64,000 bases of DNA from Paenibacillus sp. 481 (GTDB lineage: Bacteria; Bacillota; Bacilli; Paenibacillales; Paenibacillaceae), in contig NZ_CP075175.1 in assembly GCF_021223605.1 (NCBI RefSeq), positions 3,551,501 to 3,615,500 of the forward strand, in the 5' to 3' direction. The notes under the pieces were generated by a model. The model was not told where the DNA came from, did not search any database, and was given only the letters and a program-made list of their open reading frames with translations. Numbering within the stretch: the stretch's first letter is position 1; each line of letters opens with the position of its first letter. This document shows, piece after piece, positions 25,859 to 35,096 of the stretch. The position numbers and the translations under genes were made by a program.

Positions 25859-26209
25859 ATGAAAATTTCAGCAAAGTATGTTGGTATTGCGTCATCCTTA
25901 GGTATTTTATCTTTTTTGTTTATTTTTTGTTATGCCAATCCTTATAATAATGAGTTCGAAATGGATTGGGTCAAGCAGAGGAACATTCTGTTCGTGTTAG
26001 GATTGCCTGCTGTTATTAACTTGTTGTCCATTATCTTCAATAGGTTTGTTCTGAACCTTGTTACGCTTGTATGGTTATCTCCCTTTATGTTTTATGTGGG
26101 ACTGAGCAAAATACCTAGTTTGTGGAATTGGTTTGCTTTTTTCACATTGATTCAGATTGTTACACTATTTTTCTTGAAAAAGAAAAAGAAAAAGAAAATG
26201 AATATGTGA
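25859..26209 (+). CDS. Small membrane protein of unknown function
   Basis: A ~116-residue protein with four hydrophobic segments (GIASSLGILSFLFIFCYA; ILFVLGLPAVINLLSIIF; LVTLVWLSPFMFYVGL; WFAFFTLIQIVTLFFL) and a polylysine tail KKKKKKK. CGAGG at 25846-25850 supports ATG 25859, with ATG 25856 as alternative. The poly-A-coded lysine tail is prone to slippage. No family recognised. Confidence 0.65.
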   Translation: MKISAKYVGIASSLGILSFLFIFCYANPYNNEFEMDWVKQRNILFVLGLPAVINLLSIIFNRFVLNLVTLVWLSPFMFYVGLSKIPSLWNWFAFFTLIQIVTLFFLKKKKKKKMNM

Positions 26210-26236
26210 TGTGCTGCTACGTACCTTTTCGAATTC

Positions 26237-26270
26237 AACAATATTATTGTTGAGGCGAAGAGGTTTTTTT
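26237..26270 (+). terminator. Hairpin with T run
   Basis: Palindrome TTCAACAATATTATTGTTGA followed a few bases on by a run of eight T. A probable terminator of the small membrane protein gene. Confidence 0.6.
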
Positions 26271-26444
26271 TGTTCAAAGGGATAGTGTTTTTTCTATCAT
26301 AAGAGACCCTGAGAATAAGAGTTTGGATTAGCGAGTATTCGACAAAGAAGGACAATATTAGATCATTAACGCTATAGACAAAGTCTTTTGAACTTAATAT
26401 ACTAAAAAAAGGAAGGAAGAAACATAAATTAGGAGGTAGGTTTT

Positions 26445-27212
26445 ATGAAGAAATGGTTGTCTATGAGCTTTGTTTTTTCACTAGTACTATCTTTAAGTTT
26501 GGTTTCACCTGTCTCATCTGTCTCAGCTAAAGCAGTAACTGCTTCTGTTCTCACAGCAGAGAATGGAAGTGAAGTGGTGTTAGACAAAGTTGAGGTGTAT
26601 AAAGACGCTAACGGTTATGATCGTGTAAGTATTAAAGGGACCAGACCGACGAATGGCGAGCCACAAAAATATCATATCACTGTCAACAGACAAACAGGTA
26701 CATATAAAACTACACTTGAAGGATTAAGCGCTGCTGATACGAGGGAGATCAATGCTAGTCAACAAAACACTGAGAATTCGCAGCTTGCTACATCGTACTG
26801 GACAGCTTGGGTAAAGGGAACGGTTACGGATCCTCAACCGATTAATGCTTCATTGGCTTCTTTGCAAGTAGATTTAACATGGGGGATTAACGGCTCTATT
26901 GTATCTTTTTCTAGCAACAATCTTACTACTTGGGCTGCAAAACCATCCTCTCTGGGAACAAATTGGTTTACTAAAAAATCTCACAAAAGTGCCCCTTCTT
27001 ACAGATATTCAGGAAATGATGCAGTTAAAGTTGTTCAAGAAGGTAGCGCAGAGTTTTATAACTATGACTTCCTTGATAATAATAAAATAACAGAGGCTTC
27101 TGTATGGATTCAAATAACAGGGAATAACAACAAAACGTATACGTATAACCATGACACTGGTTTTAGAGGCGAGGCTTCTCTTTTGTTAGATTTGGATATC
27201 GTAACAAATTAA
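26445..27212 (+). CDS. Secreted protein of unknown function
   Basis: A 255-residue protein with a classic signal peptide (MKKWLSMSFVFSLVLSLSLV, cleavage near VSAKA). The mature part is rich in Thr, Ser, Asn and aromatics (DRVSIKGTRPTNGEPQKYHI, TSYWTAWVKGTVTDPQ, YTYNHDTGFRGEASLLLDLD), pointing to an extracellular beta-rich protein. No catalytic motif or anchor is visible. AGGAGGTAGG precedes the ATG and a terminator follows at 27220, so it is monocistronic. Confidence 0.75.
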   Translation: MKKWLSMSFVFSLVLSLSLVSPVSSVSAKAVTASVLTAENGSEVVLDKVEVYKDANGYDRVSIKGTRPTNGEPQKYHITVNRQTGTYKTTLEGLSAADTREINASQQNTENSQLATSYWTAWVKGTVTDPQPINASLASLQVDLTWGINGSIVSFSSNNLTTWAAKPSSLGTNWFTKKSHKSAPSYRYSGNDAVKVVQEGSAEFYNYDFLDNNKITEASVWIQITGNNNKTYTYNHDTGFRGEASLLLDLDIVTN

Positions 27213-27219
27213 TTAAAAC

Positions 27220-27253
27220 GGGCCCCTTACTTATTCAAGTAGGGGCCTTTTTT
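27220..27253 (+). terminator. Rho-independent terminator
   Basis: Stem GGCCCCTTACTT / AAGTAGGGGCC followed by TTTTTT, directly after the secreted-protein gene. Confidence 0.92.
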
Positions 27254-27447
27254 ATCAGGAGAAGAAGAACAGAAGGTGTATTCTGTTCTTCTCAGGCTGT
27301 CGAGAAACGCTCGGCAGCTATTTTTATATGGATGCCGTTCAATACGATTTTCCAAATATAACTTTGTGATTTCCTGATTTATCCACTAAACTGTTCTCTA
27401 ACAGGTGAGGCTATGCACCATCAACAAAGAGGAAAGTGGGCGGATTA

Positions 27448-28671
27448 GTGGATAACGGGATGGGGAGATGGAAGCAGCATGCTTTACTGTTAGGTGGAAT
27501 TGGGGTTTCTCATTTTGGCAACTGGATCTACTTAATTGCGTTGAACATTTTAGTGCTGGATATGACGAATTCAGCAGCTGCTGTAGCAGGGTTATACATA
27601 ATCGGGCCCATTGCGAGGCTGTTTACGAATTTATGGGCAGGTTCAGTCATTGATCGTATGAACAAAAGGCATTTGATGATTCTAGCGGACGTTATTCGGG
27701 GAGCGTTAATTTTCCTCATTCCATTGATGTCGTCGATATGGGCGATATATGTCATTATGTTCGTTGCTAATTTAGCGTCAGCTTTTTTCGGCCCGAGTTC
27801 AACCTTTTATATTACAAAGTTAGTTGCACCAGATGAGCGCAAGCGATTCAATTCGCTGATGAGTATGCTAACTTCAGGCTCATTTCTCCTAGGGCCAGCG
27901 ATTGCAGGCGTACTCATTATTACGATCGGGACCGCTTGGTGTGTTGTTATAAATGCGGTCAGCTTCTTTATATGTGCATTTCTGATCAGCATGCTGCCAA
28001 ATGTGGTGGATGAGAATCTAGCGAAGCGGGAGCCTGTTCGTCTGCGAGTCATACTAGAAGATTGGAAGCTTGTGCAGCAATTTATGCTAGATTCGCGCTA
28101 TTTTATCCGCATTTATTTGCTGTATCAAAGCGCAATCATGATTTTCTTCGCGCTCGATTCGCAAGAAGTGACGTACATTAAGCAATACTTACACCTTGAT
28201 GACCAGCTTTATGGGCTTATTGTGAGTCTAGCAGGAGTGGGAGCGCTGCTCGGTGCTGCGGCATCAGCCATTGTGGCAAATCGATTCTCGCTCCAAGCGT
28301 ATTTAGCGGTAGGTATGCTATTTTCAACGCTCGGCTATGCGATGTTTTATTTATCTTCTCAATTTTGGACGGCTACGTTCAGCTTTGTCTTCTTAGGATT
28401 TGTGATGTCTTTTTCAAATACCGGATACAGCACGTTTTATCAAAATAATGTGCCTACGTCTATTATGGGGCGATTCGGGAGTACGGAAGGTATGTTTCAA
28501 AGTGTTGTGCAAATTATAGCTACATCTACGCTAGGATTGATGGCAGAATGGTTTGATTTGCAGCTTGTGTGTATGATTTTTGCGCTTATGGCCGTTTTGA
28601 TTTCGATTGGCTTGTTCGTAAACGTATACCAGAAGTCGAAACAGTCTTATTATGCGGAAAGTCAGATGTAA
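27448..28671 (+). CDS. MFS transporter, MFS_3-type exporter
   Basis: A ~407-residue protein with twelve hydrophobic segments. The loop 2-3 motif region reads GSVIDRMNKRHLMILADVIR, close to motif A of the major facilitator superfamily, and the second half has GVGALLGAAASAIVANRFS. Such proteins export drugs, siderophores or metabolites by proton antiport; the substrate is unknown. Start uncertain: GTG 27448 has GGGCGGA before it, GTG 27436 has AGAGGAA. It is followed by a hairpin-rich gap. Confidence 0.88.
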   Translation: MDNGMGRWKQHALLLGGIGVSHFGNWIYLIALNILVLDMTNSAAAVAGLYIIGPIARLFTNLWAGSVIDRMNKRHLMILADVIRGALIFLIPLMSSIWAIYVIMFVANLASAFFGPSSTFYITKLVAPDERKRFNSLMSMLTSGSFLLGPAIAGVLIITIGTAWCVVINAVSFFICAFLISMLPNVVDENLAKREPVRLRVILEDWKLVQQFMLDSRYFIRIYLLYQSAIMIFFALDSQEVTYIKQYLHLDDQLYGLIVSLAGVGALLGAAASAIVANRFSLQAYLAVGMLFSTLGYAMFYLSSQFWTATFSFVFLGFVMSFSNTGYSTFYQNNVPTSIMGRFGSTEGMFQSVVQIIATSTLGLMAEWFDLQLVCMIFALMAVLISIGLFVNVYQKSKQSYYAESQM

Positions 28672-28865
28672 ACTTCGGAAATAGAAGTGTTAGCACCGCA
28701 AGCTATGGAAGTTGGTATGTCGGAACGTTAGCCCAAAAGCTAAAAAAAGCTATCCATAGCGCCCCTCTTGGAGCTGCTGTGGATAGCCGTAAGAGCTAGG
28801 TGAGTTATATAAGACGTGAAAGTCGCAAGTTCGTATGCGTCCGCCATGTGGTTGAGGGTAGGGAG

Positions 28866-29369
28866 TTAAGATGATTTCTGCTGCGCGAATGTGCGCCAAG
28901 CAAAAAAGAGCACGATCAGAACAATTCCGATCGAGTCGACCCACACATCCTCAATATGTCCTGTCCTGCCGATGACAAACGATTGATGCCACTCGTCCGA
29001 GCACGCATATAGGAATGAGAAAAAACCTCCAAAAAGAATCGCAGTTCCTCTTCGTAACGATGTCGCTAACAGCGTTTTGATAGACAGAAAGCATAGTAAT
29101 CCGAACGATACCACATGAGCCGCTTTACGAATAAAAAATTCAACAAAGTCATAAGGCTCTTCCCAGCTCACACGCTGATTGTCATAGGTAAAAGAAATGT
29201 GCGGAATGTACTTTTGCAGCGTTTCTGCCTCGATATAGGAGGCAAAGGCTGGACGTAAATCCTGCTCCGAGTAGGACTGTGATGATTTATAAAAAATAAA
29301 CCCCATCCATACGATGGTAAGCAGCATCCAAATCATAAATTTCCGTTGATGTGTAATCGTCATCGTCAT
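28866..29369 (-). CDS. VanZ-like family membrane protein
   Basis: A 167-residue membrane protein. Signature of VanZ-like proteins: FFIRKAAHVVSFGLLCFLSI (Lys-x-x-His in the second helix) and SDEWHQSFVIGRTGHIEDVWVDSIG. Four hydrophobic segments. VanZ relatives are linked to low-level teicoplanin resistance and to spore or cell-surface functions, but most have no proven role. AAGGAG lies 7 bases before the ATG. It is convergent with the MFS gene. Confidence 0.88.
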   Translation of the reverse strand: MTMTITHQRKFMIWMLLTIVWMGFIFYKSSQSYSEQDLRPAFASYIEAETLQKYIPHISFTYDNQRVSWEEPYDFVEFFIRKAAHVVSFGLLCFLSIKTLLATSLRRGTAILFGGFFSFLYACSDEWHQSFVIGRTGHIEDVWVDSIGIVLIVLFFAWRTFAQQKSS

Positions 29370-29722
29370 GCAGAAGCTCCTTTAATCGTAACAATTGATT
29401 GATAAATATTAGCCTATCATTTGTTAGAGGGCGGAGCAACTTAATCGCGGCATATGCTTGTTGTTGATCTGCTGCTCAGCGTGAAAGGCATTCCCTTTAT
29501 TGTAAACACGACTTTATTTGCTAGCGGCGTTACGACGTATTCGTTTTGACATTGGATATAAGGAGCAATACATTTCCGGAAGCATCGGAGACATTAGAGG
29601 ATAGCTCTGTGTCTCTTTTTTTATGTTGTTGTGTGGGAAAAAGAGGAAGGGGTGATGGGGGATGTCGAATACATATGTGAAAGCATATTAAAATGTTGTA
29701 GTGCATGAGGATGCATGCCTAT
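29370..29722. other. Gap with possible gene debris
   Basis: The stretch near 29455-29545 can be read as LVVDLLLSVKGIPFIVNTTL... without start or end, perhaps the debris of a membrane-protein gene. A hairpin GAGACATTAGAG ... CTCTGTGTCTC with a T run lies at about 29587-29622. Nothing intact is present. Confidence 0.35.
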
Positions 29723-30210
29723 GGTGAGATTGCAACAAAAAGTGGTTCTAAAAGGATTAAGTCTCAAAACATAAAAAGCTTATTTAGGCCATGTAGATCG
29801 ATTCATAGAGCATGGTGATTACGTGATGGAGTCCGTAACCCCATTGAATGTGAAGAGTTATATGTTGAAATTGCATGAATAGAAGCGATTGCATAGTTAC
29901 ATTAATCAAGCTATCAGTTCTTTGTACTTCTGTCTATGTGTTGTGGAAGGGGAAGTAGGTTTTTCAAAACGTTGGACACACCCTAAACGGAAAAGAAGTT
30001 GCTGACAGTGTTGTCAACGGAAGGAGTCCTACGCTTGTTACAGCAAATTGATAGCCGCAAGCACCGTGTAATACTTACTTTGGTAAAACGGGATGTAAGG
30101 AATATAAAGGAAAATACAGGTAAAATTTACTTTGTAACGGTAGTGTGGTCTCATTTTATGGATGTGAGATATAGAAGGAAATTAGGTCTAGGGAGCAAGG
30201 TTGAGTAAAG
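29723..30210 (+). pseudogene. Decayed tyrosine recombinase (XerC/IntI-like)
   Basis: Reading frames joined across stops and shifts give LGHVDRFIEHGDYVMESVTP, LNVKSYMLKLHE, a stop, then KRLHSYINQAISSLYFCLCV, followed by WTHPKR and, after a frameshift near 29992, KLLTVLSTEGVLRLLQQIDS and RKHRVILTLV. This is the core-binding domain and first catalytic-domain helices of a tyrosine recombinase (compare P-K-R-x-K-K-L-P-x-V-L-S). The region with the catalytic Arg, His-x-x-Arg and Tyr is lost. It lies directly upstream of the cassette-like array, on the same strand. Confidence 0.65.
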
Positions 30211-30227
30211 GGAGAGAGTGGGTGTTG

Positions 30228-30352
30228 TTGTGTTGATAATATAGCGTGTTTAATGTTTCGTAAATTGTAAGTATAGGGGCAATTTGCGAACTTCGTAAAT
30301 CGTACTAAAGTTGATTTGTTCACGAAATTTGTAGATTTGGTGTTATCAGAAA
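30228..30352 (+). other. Possible decayed recombination site
   Basis: The ends TTGATAATA (about 30232) and TGGTGTTATCAG (about 30338) are inverted relative to one another, and GCGAACTTCGTAAATCG inside is the reverse complement of a segment in the half-site upstream of the NTase gene (16059-16073). It could be an attI-like or worn attC-like site between the recombinase relic and the first cassette. The evidence is thin. Confidence 0.3.
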
Positions 30353-30386
30353 CTATTGTAAATAACATAGGGAGAGGGATAACATC

Positions 30387-31177
30387 ATGGGTGAAATAAT
30401 ATGTCATTACTGTTGCTTAAATACTTTCATAAGTATTGTTTCTAATATAAATAGAAGATTAACGTCAGCATTTAAAACAAACGATAGTACCGAGATAACG
30501 TGGATAGTTCATCAATTACAAGAGACACTAAAGAACAAACGAATTGATCTTGATAGTCTTGCGTCTGTTTATGAATATTGGACAGAGCATTTTTTAAACC
30601 TCATATTGCGTGCTTTTCAAAGTATGGTGCTCTTCTTAGACAGTGGAGGTCATACGCTAACGATGGAAGAGGAGTAGCTATTGGTTTCGAACTGGATTAT
30701 TTTAATGCTATTAAATCAACAGAAAATAAAGAGTTCGTAGTTAAAGATGTTATTTACGACAGTCAAAGGCAAATAGAAGTAATCAAAAATGAGTTAAGTG
30801 AAGAAAAAATAATTGAGGAATATAAAAAAAATTCACAAATACGAATATAGACTTTATATCACTGAAGGTTGTAGGTGAAATTTTTCGGCACGGAATGAGG
30901 TTTGAAAATGCAGGTTTTTCAGAAGAACAAGAAGTAAGAATTATTCATGGAATTGATGAGTTAATTGCTGAGCCAGTTGTATTTGAGTACAGAGTTACAG
31001 AAGATGATTTAATATCATTTATCTAACTTCCATTAAACCCCAGACACGAAGTGCGTCCCATCGCAAATAATAGGAACGAAATGTAAAGCACAAATTGAAG
31101 AAGTGAAAGGATTCCTTTAAAAATATTTATATGTATATAAAGTGGAAATTATTAAATCAGAATACACATACAGATAA
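30387..31177 (+). pseudogene. DUF2971-family relic, cassette 1
   Basis: Three frames join into one protein: ICHYCCLNTFISIVSNINR with SLASVYEYWTE, then FKPHIACFSKYGALLRQWRS and DGRGVAIGFELDYFN in a shifted frame (from about 30590), then FENAGFSEEQEVRIIHGIDE (from 30850), and last QIEEVKGFL, a stop, VEIIKSEYTYR. These are the successive blocks of DUF2971 proteins. At least two frameshifts and several stops make it a pseudogene. GGGAGAGGG precedes the ATG. DUF2971 genes are frequent in defence and mobile loci. Confidence 0.7.
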
Positions 31178-31196
31178 TTCGAGGAAGACAATTACT

Positions 31197-31297
31197 TTTG
31201 ATAACACCGAACAATCTTTCGAGGCTAAGTACGATGGACCCAGTCGCATGCGTTTCTTTAAGCCTCTCGGGTTCGTAGATACAAGAACGTTAGAGGA
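31197..31297 (+). repeat. attC-like element A
   Basis: Left end TTGATAACACCGAAC; right end TTAAGCCTCTCGGGTTCG then TAGATACAAGAACGTTAGAG. An inner stem CGAGGCTAA / TTAAGCCTCTCG can form. It separates the DUF2971 relic from the HEPN-like gene. Confidence 0.75.
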
Positions 31298-31320
31298 AAT
31301 TACCGTAAAGGAGAAACACA

Positions 31321-32029
31321 TGAACAAAATAGAAATACTGAAGCAATTTCTCACAAATCATTTTTTTAGTTTGGAAAATGACAGTTATTCTGGTGAAGAT
31401 ATTATACAACCACCTTTCGAGCTCTCCCCTAGGGACTATCTTCAATTTGCTGAACTAGAGTTAGTCTCAACTAAACATAATCATTTGAGTTTAATTAACT
31501 GTGTATCACATATTAAACGAGCTATGGATTGCCAAATTGAAACATTCTTTTATTCGTATAATTTATATAAGTTCTTTAAAATAAAAGGCTAGGTATTGAT
31601 AAAAAGCTTGAACTCCTTCGTGAATCAGGGGTGTTTAGTTCAAGATCACTATCGAGATTGAATTCTATTCGAAATAAGATGGAACACGAGTTTGAAGTAC
31701 CTAAAATTCAAGATATTGAATTGTATTATGACCTAGTATCTGCATTTGTATCAATCCTCGAAAGCCATATCTTAATGTTGGAGATTTATGCGGAATCAAA
31801 TTGGTATTTAAAAGGTGATGATGTTTTTTTGAGGTTCAGCATTGCTTTTTCTATAAAAGAACCAAAAATCAAAGTTAGTTGGCGCTCGAAAAAGGAAAAT
31901 GAAGTTGAACTAGAAACCAATTTGAATGAAATAACTGAGTTCGCTTATTTTCTGAAAGCGTTCTTTCTGATTTCGAAAACTTATGTTTACGCCAGTAAAA
32001 AGTACATCATTTCACAAATAAATAACTAA
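31321..32029 (+). pseudogene. HEPN-like protein with frameshift, cassette 2
   Basis: The start ATG 31321 has AAAGGAG upstream. The first frame (90 codons) ends at 31592; reading one base earlier at the A run near 31583 continues as RLGIDKKLELLRESG and runs to 32029. The joined protein (about 236 residues) has LINCVSHIKRAMDCQIETFF and then LNSIRNKMEHEFEVP, a Rx4-6H-type motif (RNKMEH) of HEPN domains, which are commonly RNases in toxin-antitoxin and defence systems. A single missing A explains the shift: mutation, phase variation or sequencing error. Confidence 0.6.
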
Positions 32030-32069
32030 ACAGACAAAAGAACGTTTAAGTAAAGCTATTCGAAGAATA

Positions 32070-32236
32070 TGGTAACAACATATTCACGTATCGGGCTTAT
32101 TGGCCCTCGGTCTGCGAAATGCGACTGGCAGTGAAGAGGACTCAGCGGACACATTCGTACCGACTAACCGCATCGCGGACAGGTCCTGACGGAGCCTTAA
32201 GTCGGTGGGACGACGTGAATACAGGAACGTTAGCTG
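32070..32236 (+). repeat. attC-like element B
   Basis: Left end TGGTAACAACATATTCACGT; right end CCTTAAGTCGGTGGGACG then ACGTGAATACAGGAACGTTA. The ends pair (ATATTCACGT with ACGTGAATAC), and inner blocks CCGACTAACC / TTAAGTCGG also pair. 167 bp. Its left half is nearly the same as element E at 35.4 kb. Confidence 0.8.
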
Positions 32237-32300
32237 AAATTGATGTATGAAGAAGAAAATAGAATTATAATTAATGTGCGAGAATAAGGGAGGGGTTTTA

Positions 32301-33665
32301 GTGTTAAGTATAAAGAACTACATAGTATCTAATATTTCTTCTAAAAATATTATTTCTCAATTAATGGAAACGATTAACAGTGTGGGGTATGTTCTTCCTA
32401 TTGAAGAAGCAAAGAAAACATTTCAATTAGAACTTGGTATACCCCACGTGGAGCATGATGATAACAATACAAATAGACATATGTTTGAGTTTAATTATTT
32501 GAGAAGAAGACTTTTAAGTGTTAATGAGTATACTTGGAATTCTTTTTTTCGTTTTAATAATGTAAATTACTGCATACTAAAAGTAGGAGAGGAAAGTGAG
32601 GAGGATTCGAAAAAAGCGAAAAATACGAAATTCTCAATTGATATATGCTTTATACTGATCGATAATGACTTTGATGAAATTGACAGAATTCTAGGATGTT
32701 TTAAAAAGCGAATTCCATCAATAAAACAATGGGAAGAGTATAGACGTATTAGTAAGACATTTGATGAACTCAGTAAAACATATACTGCGCCACTGTTTTC
32801 TAAGGAAGAGTATTATATTGCAAATAGTCTTTATGATCCAAGTTTACTCAATATACTCATGTCAATAAAATCTTCAGGAGGATTACTTAGAAGGGATGTT
32901 TTGACGAAATTCGAGAGAATTCTGGATATAAATTTGTTTATTGAGAAACTAATAGATCTAAAATTACTTAGGTCAGAATATGTGGTTTTGTGTAAAAAGA
33001 CTTCTGAACAAATTAACAAAGCTCCCGTAAAGGAGAGCATCAATTTAATGGGGGAGCACGGCATCAGGTGTAGTCGTTGTAATAGATTAATTACAGATGA
33101 GACAGTAGAAGAATATCTTGCGGTCACTGATACAGCAAACGGAATGTTGGATGGAAGCAAATGGATGACGATTAATTTAGTTGAAACATTAATTAATCTA
33201 GGGATATCAGAACAAGATATTTTAGTTAATATTACTCAAGGTCCAGAAGAAATTGATGCTATTGTGTCAATAGGTGATGAGATTGTCCTTTTTGAGTTGA
33301 AGGATTCACAATTTTCACTTGGACATGCATATGCATTCCAAAGTAGACTTGGTATTTATGAAGCTGAAACTGGGGTTATTTGGGCTACAAAGGGAGTGGC
33401 TCCTGAGGTTAAAGAGCACTTTAATAAAGTAAAGCCAGATGCTGAAATATGCTATATAGAGAATATTGTATCGCTAGTGCCCTCGCTGGTTACTATAATT
33501 GAAAAAATTACATGGGCTATTTTAGAAAGAGAGTTATCTTCACTCTCATCTACAGGAATTATCATTTTAAATATCCCTGGTGGTATTATTGAAGATATAA
33601 AAATAAAGAAGAAAACCAACCAAGAGTCAATCGATTTAAAAGTTGCTGCCTCTATTGAAGGTTAG
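32301..33665 (+). CDS. PD-(D/E)XK-like nuclease protein, cassette 3
   Basis: A ~454-residue soluble protein. A zinc-type CSRCN motif (about residue 256) lies before a restriction-endonuclease-like core: PEEIDAIVSIGDEIVLFELK, giving an Asp, then E-x-K in FELKD (about 330), followed by SLGHAYAFQSRLGIYEAETG. This spacing fits a PD-(D/E)XK nuclease fold (Mrr/DUF-like). GGGAGGGG precedes GTG 32301; an upstream ATG at 32274 has no binding site. It is intact and AT-rich, the sole gene between elements B and C. A defence or DNA-processing role is likely but not shown. Confidence 0.7.
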   Translation: MLSIKNYIVSNISSKNIISQLMETINSVGYVLPIEEAKKTFQLELGIPHVEHDDNNTNRHMFEFNYLRRRLLSVNEYTWNSFFRFNNVNYCILKVGEESEEDSKKAKNTKFSIDICFILIDNDFDEIDRILGCFKKRIPSIKQWEEYRRISKTFDELSKTYTAPLFSKEEYYIANSLYDPSLLNILMSIKSSGGLLRRDVLTKFERILDINLFIEKLIDLKLLRSEYVVLCKKTSEQINKAPVKESINLMGEHGIRCSRCNRLITDETVEEYLAVTDTANGMLDGSKWMTINLVETLINLGISEQDILVNITQGPEEIDAIVSIGDEIVLFELKDSQFSLGHAYAFQSRLGIYEAETGVIWATKGVAPEVKEHFNKVKPDAEICYIENIVSLVPSLVTIIEKITWAILERELSSLSSTGIIILNIPGGIIEDIKIKKKTNQESIDLKVAASIEG

Positions 33666-33737
33666 GTATTGAATGGAGTATGGAATAATCCCATACTCCA
33701 TTTTATTTTGATTGCTTATCGAGATGACATCAACCTC

Positions 33738-33893
33738 AGCTAACACCGTATCCATACTACGGGGGACAAGCCCCTTTAATTTGACCGAAGTATTTCAAAG
33801 AATATGGGATCAGGAGATAACCATAAGTCTGTCGTACTCGGTCGCGCTGCTCCCTTAAGTCTTTCGGATTCGCAGATACAAGAACATTATGCG
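33738..33893 (+). repeat. attC-like element C
   Basis: Left end CAGCTAACACCGTATCC; right end CCCTTAAGTCTTTCGGATTC then GCAGATACAAGAACATTATG. The terminal GTATC / GATAC pair and inner CATAAGTCTG / CTTAAGTC blocks follow the same plan as elements A, B and D. 156 bp. Confidence 0.78.
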
Positions 33894-33985
33894 AAACCTC
33901 AAAAATTCGAATGTTAGTGAAATTTCTGGGAAAAGATGTGTTACAATTAAACTAGATAAATATTCCTCAGTAGGCAGGTGGATAC

Positions 33986-34858
33986 ATGAAGATAGAGTGG
34001 GCATTTTATCAGAGTGGTTCGGACACAGAGGAAGTATTTTATGAGCATCTTGATAAGTATTTATATGAATCCAAATATCAAGGACATCTGTACTGTATTA
34101 GTGACGAGTGCAATGCAATGATTAAATTTACACATCGCAAAGATGGAAAAAAATTTTATAGTACTTGGAATGGTCAAGGAGATCTACACGATATAGACTG
34201 TCCTTATTATCTTCAATATAAAGGGGAAGTTGAAAAAAAGAAAATTCTTGATGTAATTGAAGCGGCTTCTGTAACGGATGAACATATTATTAATACAATA
34301 GCAAATAAGAGTAAAAACCTAAAATCAAAAGATAAGGTAAAAATACCAATCAAAAAACTGAAAACGAAAAAGACATTGGAAGGCAATCAAGCTAATACTA
34401 TAGCAGTAGTTGATAACGGAGAGATCGATGACCTTGGAAGTTCAAAAATAAGGATTTTTAGCCTTGATTCTATGCATATAACCCCTGACTATGTAGGGTA
34501 TAGAAAGTGTATTTTCGGAAGAATTAGGCATGTGCACTTTCATGAAGACGATGGTTACGCATATATTAATCTAGTTAATGAAAAATATCCAATTAGTGTT
34601 TATTTGCCTCAGGCTTTCTATGCTGATCCAACTAAAACAACAAAAGAGGCATTAGAAGCATTCTTGACAACTATAAATCAAGAACTAAAAGTGAAAAAAG
34701 AATTGATAATTATATGTGTAGGCATGATTCGGTACAAAGGAAACAATAAAGGGATCAATGTTCATGTTATCAGTCCACTTCACCTATTGATCAATGACAG
34801 GAAGTATTACGAAATAATAACCGAGAATTTAATTAGTGAGAATCCCTACAAGTATTGA
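33986..34858 (+). CDS. Unknown protein with Cys/His cluster, cassette 4
   Basis: A 290-residue soluble protein. The N-terminal 80 residues hold CISDECNAMIKFTHR and LHDIDCPYY, which could bind zinc (C-x5-C ... H ... C). A Lys-rich linker (KSKDKVKIPIKKLKTKKT) follows, then a C-terminal domain with YRKCIFGRIRHVHFHEDDGY and GINVHVISPLHLLI. I do not recognise it. A GGCAGGTGG precedes the ATG. It is the single gene between elements C and D, intact and AT-rich. Confidence 0.7.
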   Translation: MKIEWAFYQSGSDTEEVFYEHLDKYLYESKYQGHLYCISDECNAMIKFTHRKDGKKFYSTWNGQGDLHDIDCPYYLQYKGEVEKKKILDVIEAASVTDEHIINTIANKSKNLKSKDKVKIPIKKLKTKKTLEGNQANTIAVVDNGEIDDLGSSKIRIFSLDSMHITPDYVGYRKCIFGRIRHVHFHEDDGYAYINLVNEKYPISVYLPQAFYADPTKTTKEALEAFLTTINQELKVKKELIIICVGMIRYKGNNKGINVHVISPLHLLINDRKYYEIITENLISENPYKY

Positions 34859-34921
34859 TATTTCGAATACGACGTTGTTATATTTACTTGTTTTGTTGGT
34901 AAATTCGATGAAGTCGAGGTC

Positions 34922-35085
34922 TTCTCATAACACCGTATCTACACTGAGGGCTCTACCCTTGGTTTGCAAGAGGTTGTAAGCTAGAAAGTTGAATCAGCGA
35001 ACAACCCTGCGAGGCTAAGTCCGTCGGACCCGGAGCGTGCGCGCCTTAAGCCTCTCGGGTTCGTAGATACAAGAACGTTATAAGA
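34922..35085 (+). repeat. attC-like element D
   Basis: Left end CTTCTCATAACACCGTATCT; right end CCTTAAGCCTCTCGGGTTCG then TAGATACAAGAACGTTATAA. The outer ends are inverted (CATAACACCGTATCTAC with GTAGATACAAGAACGTTATA), and GCGAGGCTAAG / CTTAAGCCTCTCG pair inside. 164 bp; the best-preserved example in the window. Confidence 0.82.
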
Positions 35086-35096
35086 AATATCCCCGC

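Noticed and set aside
28818..28850. tRNA-like 3' end (CGCAAGTTCGTATGCG then TCCGCCA)
   Set aside because: Only a T-arm-like hairpin is present; no acceptor, D or anticodon arms upstream.
31020..31080. An extra attC-like site after ISFI-stop at 31026
   Set aside because: The sequence beyond still encodes DUF2971 C-terminal residues (QIEEVKGFL, VEIIKSEYTYR), so it is within the pseudogene.
31131..31320. Upstream extension of the HEPN-like reading frame
   Set aside because: It runs through the attC-like element A and the end of the DUF2971 relic; the real start is ATG 31321 with its own AAAGGAG.
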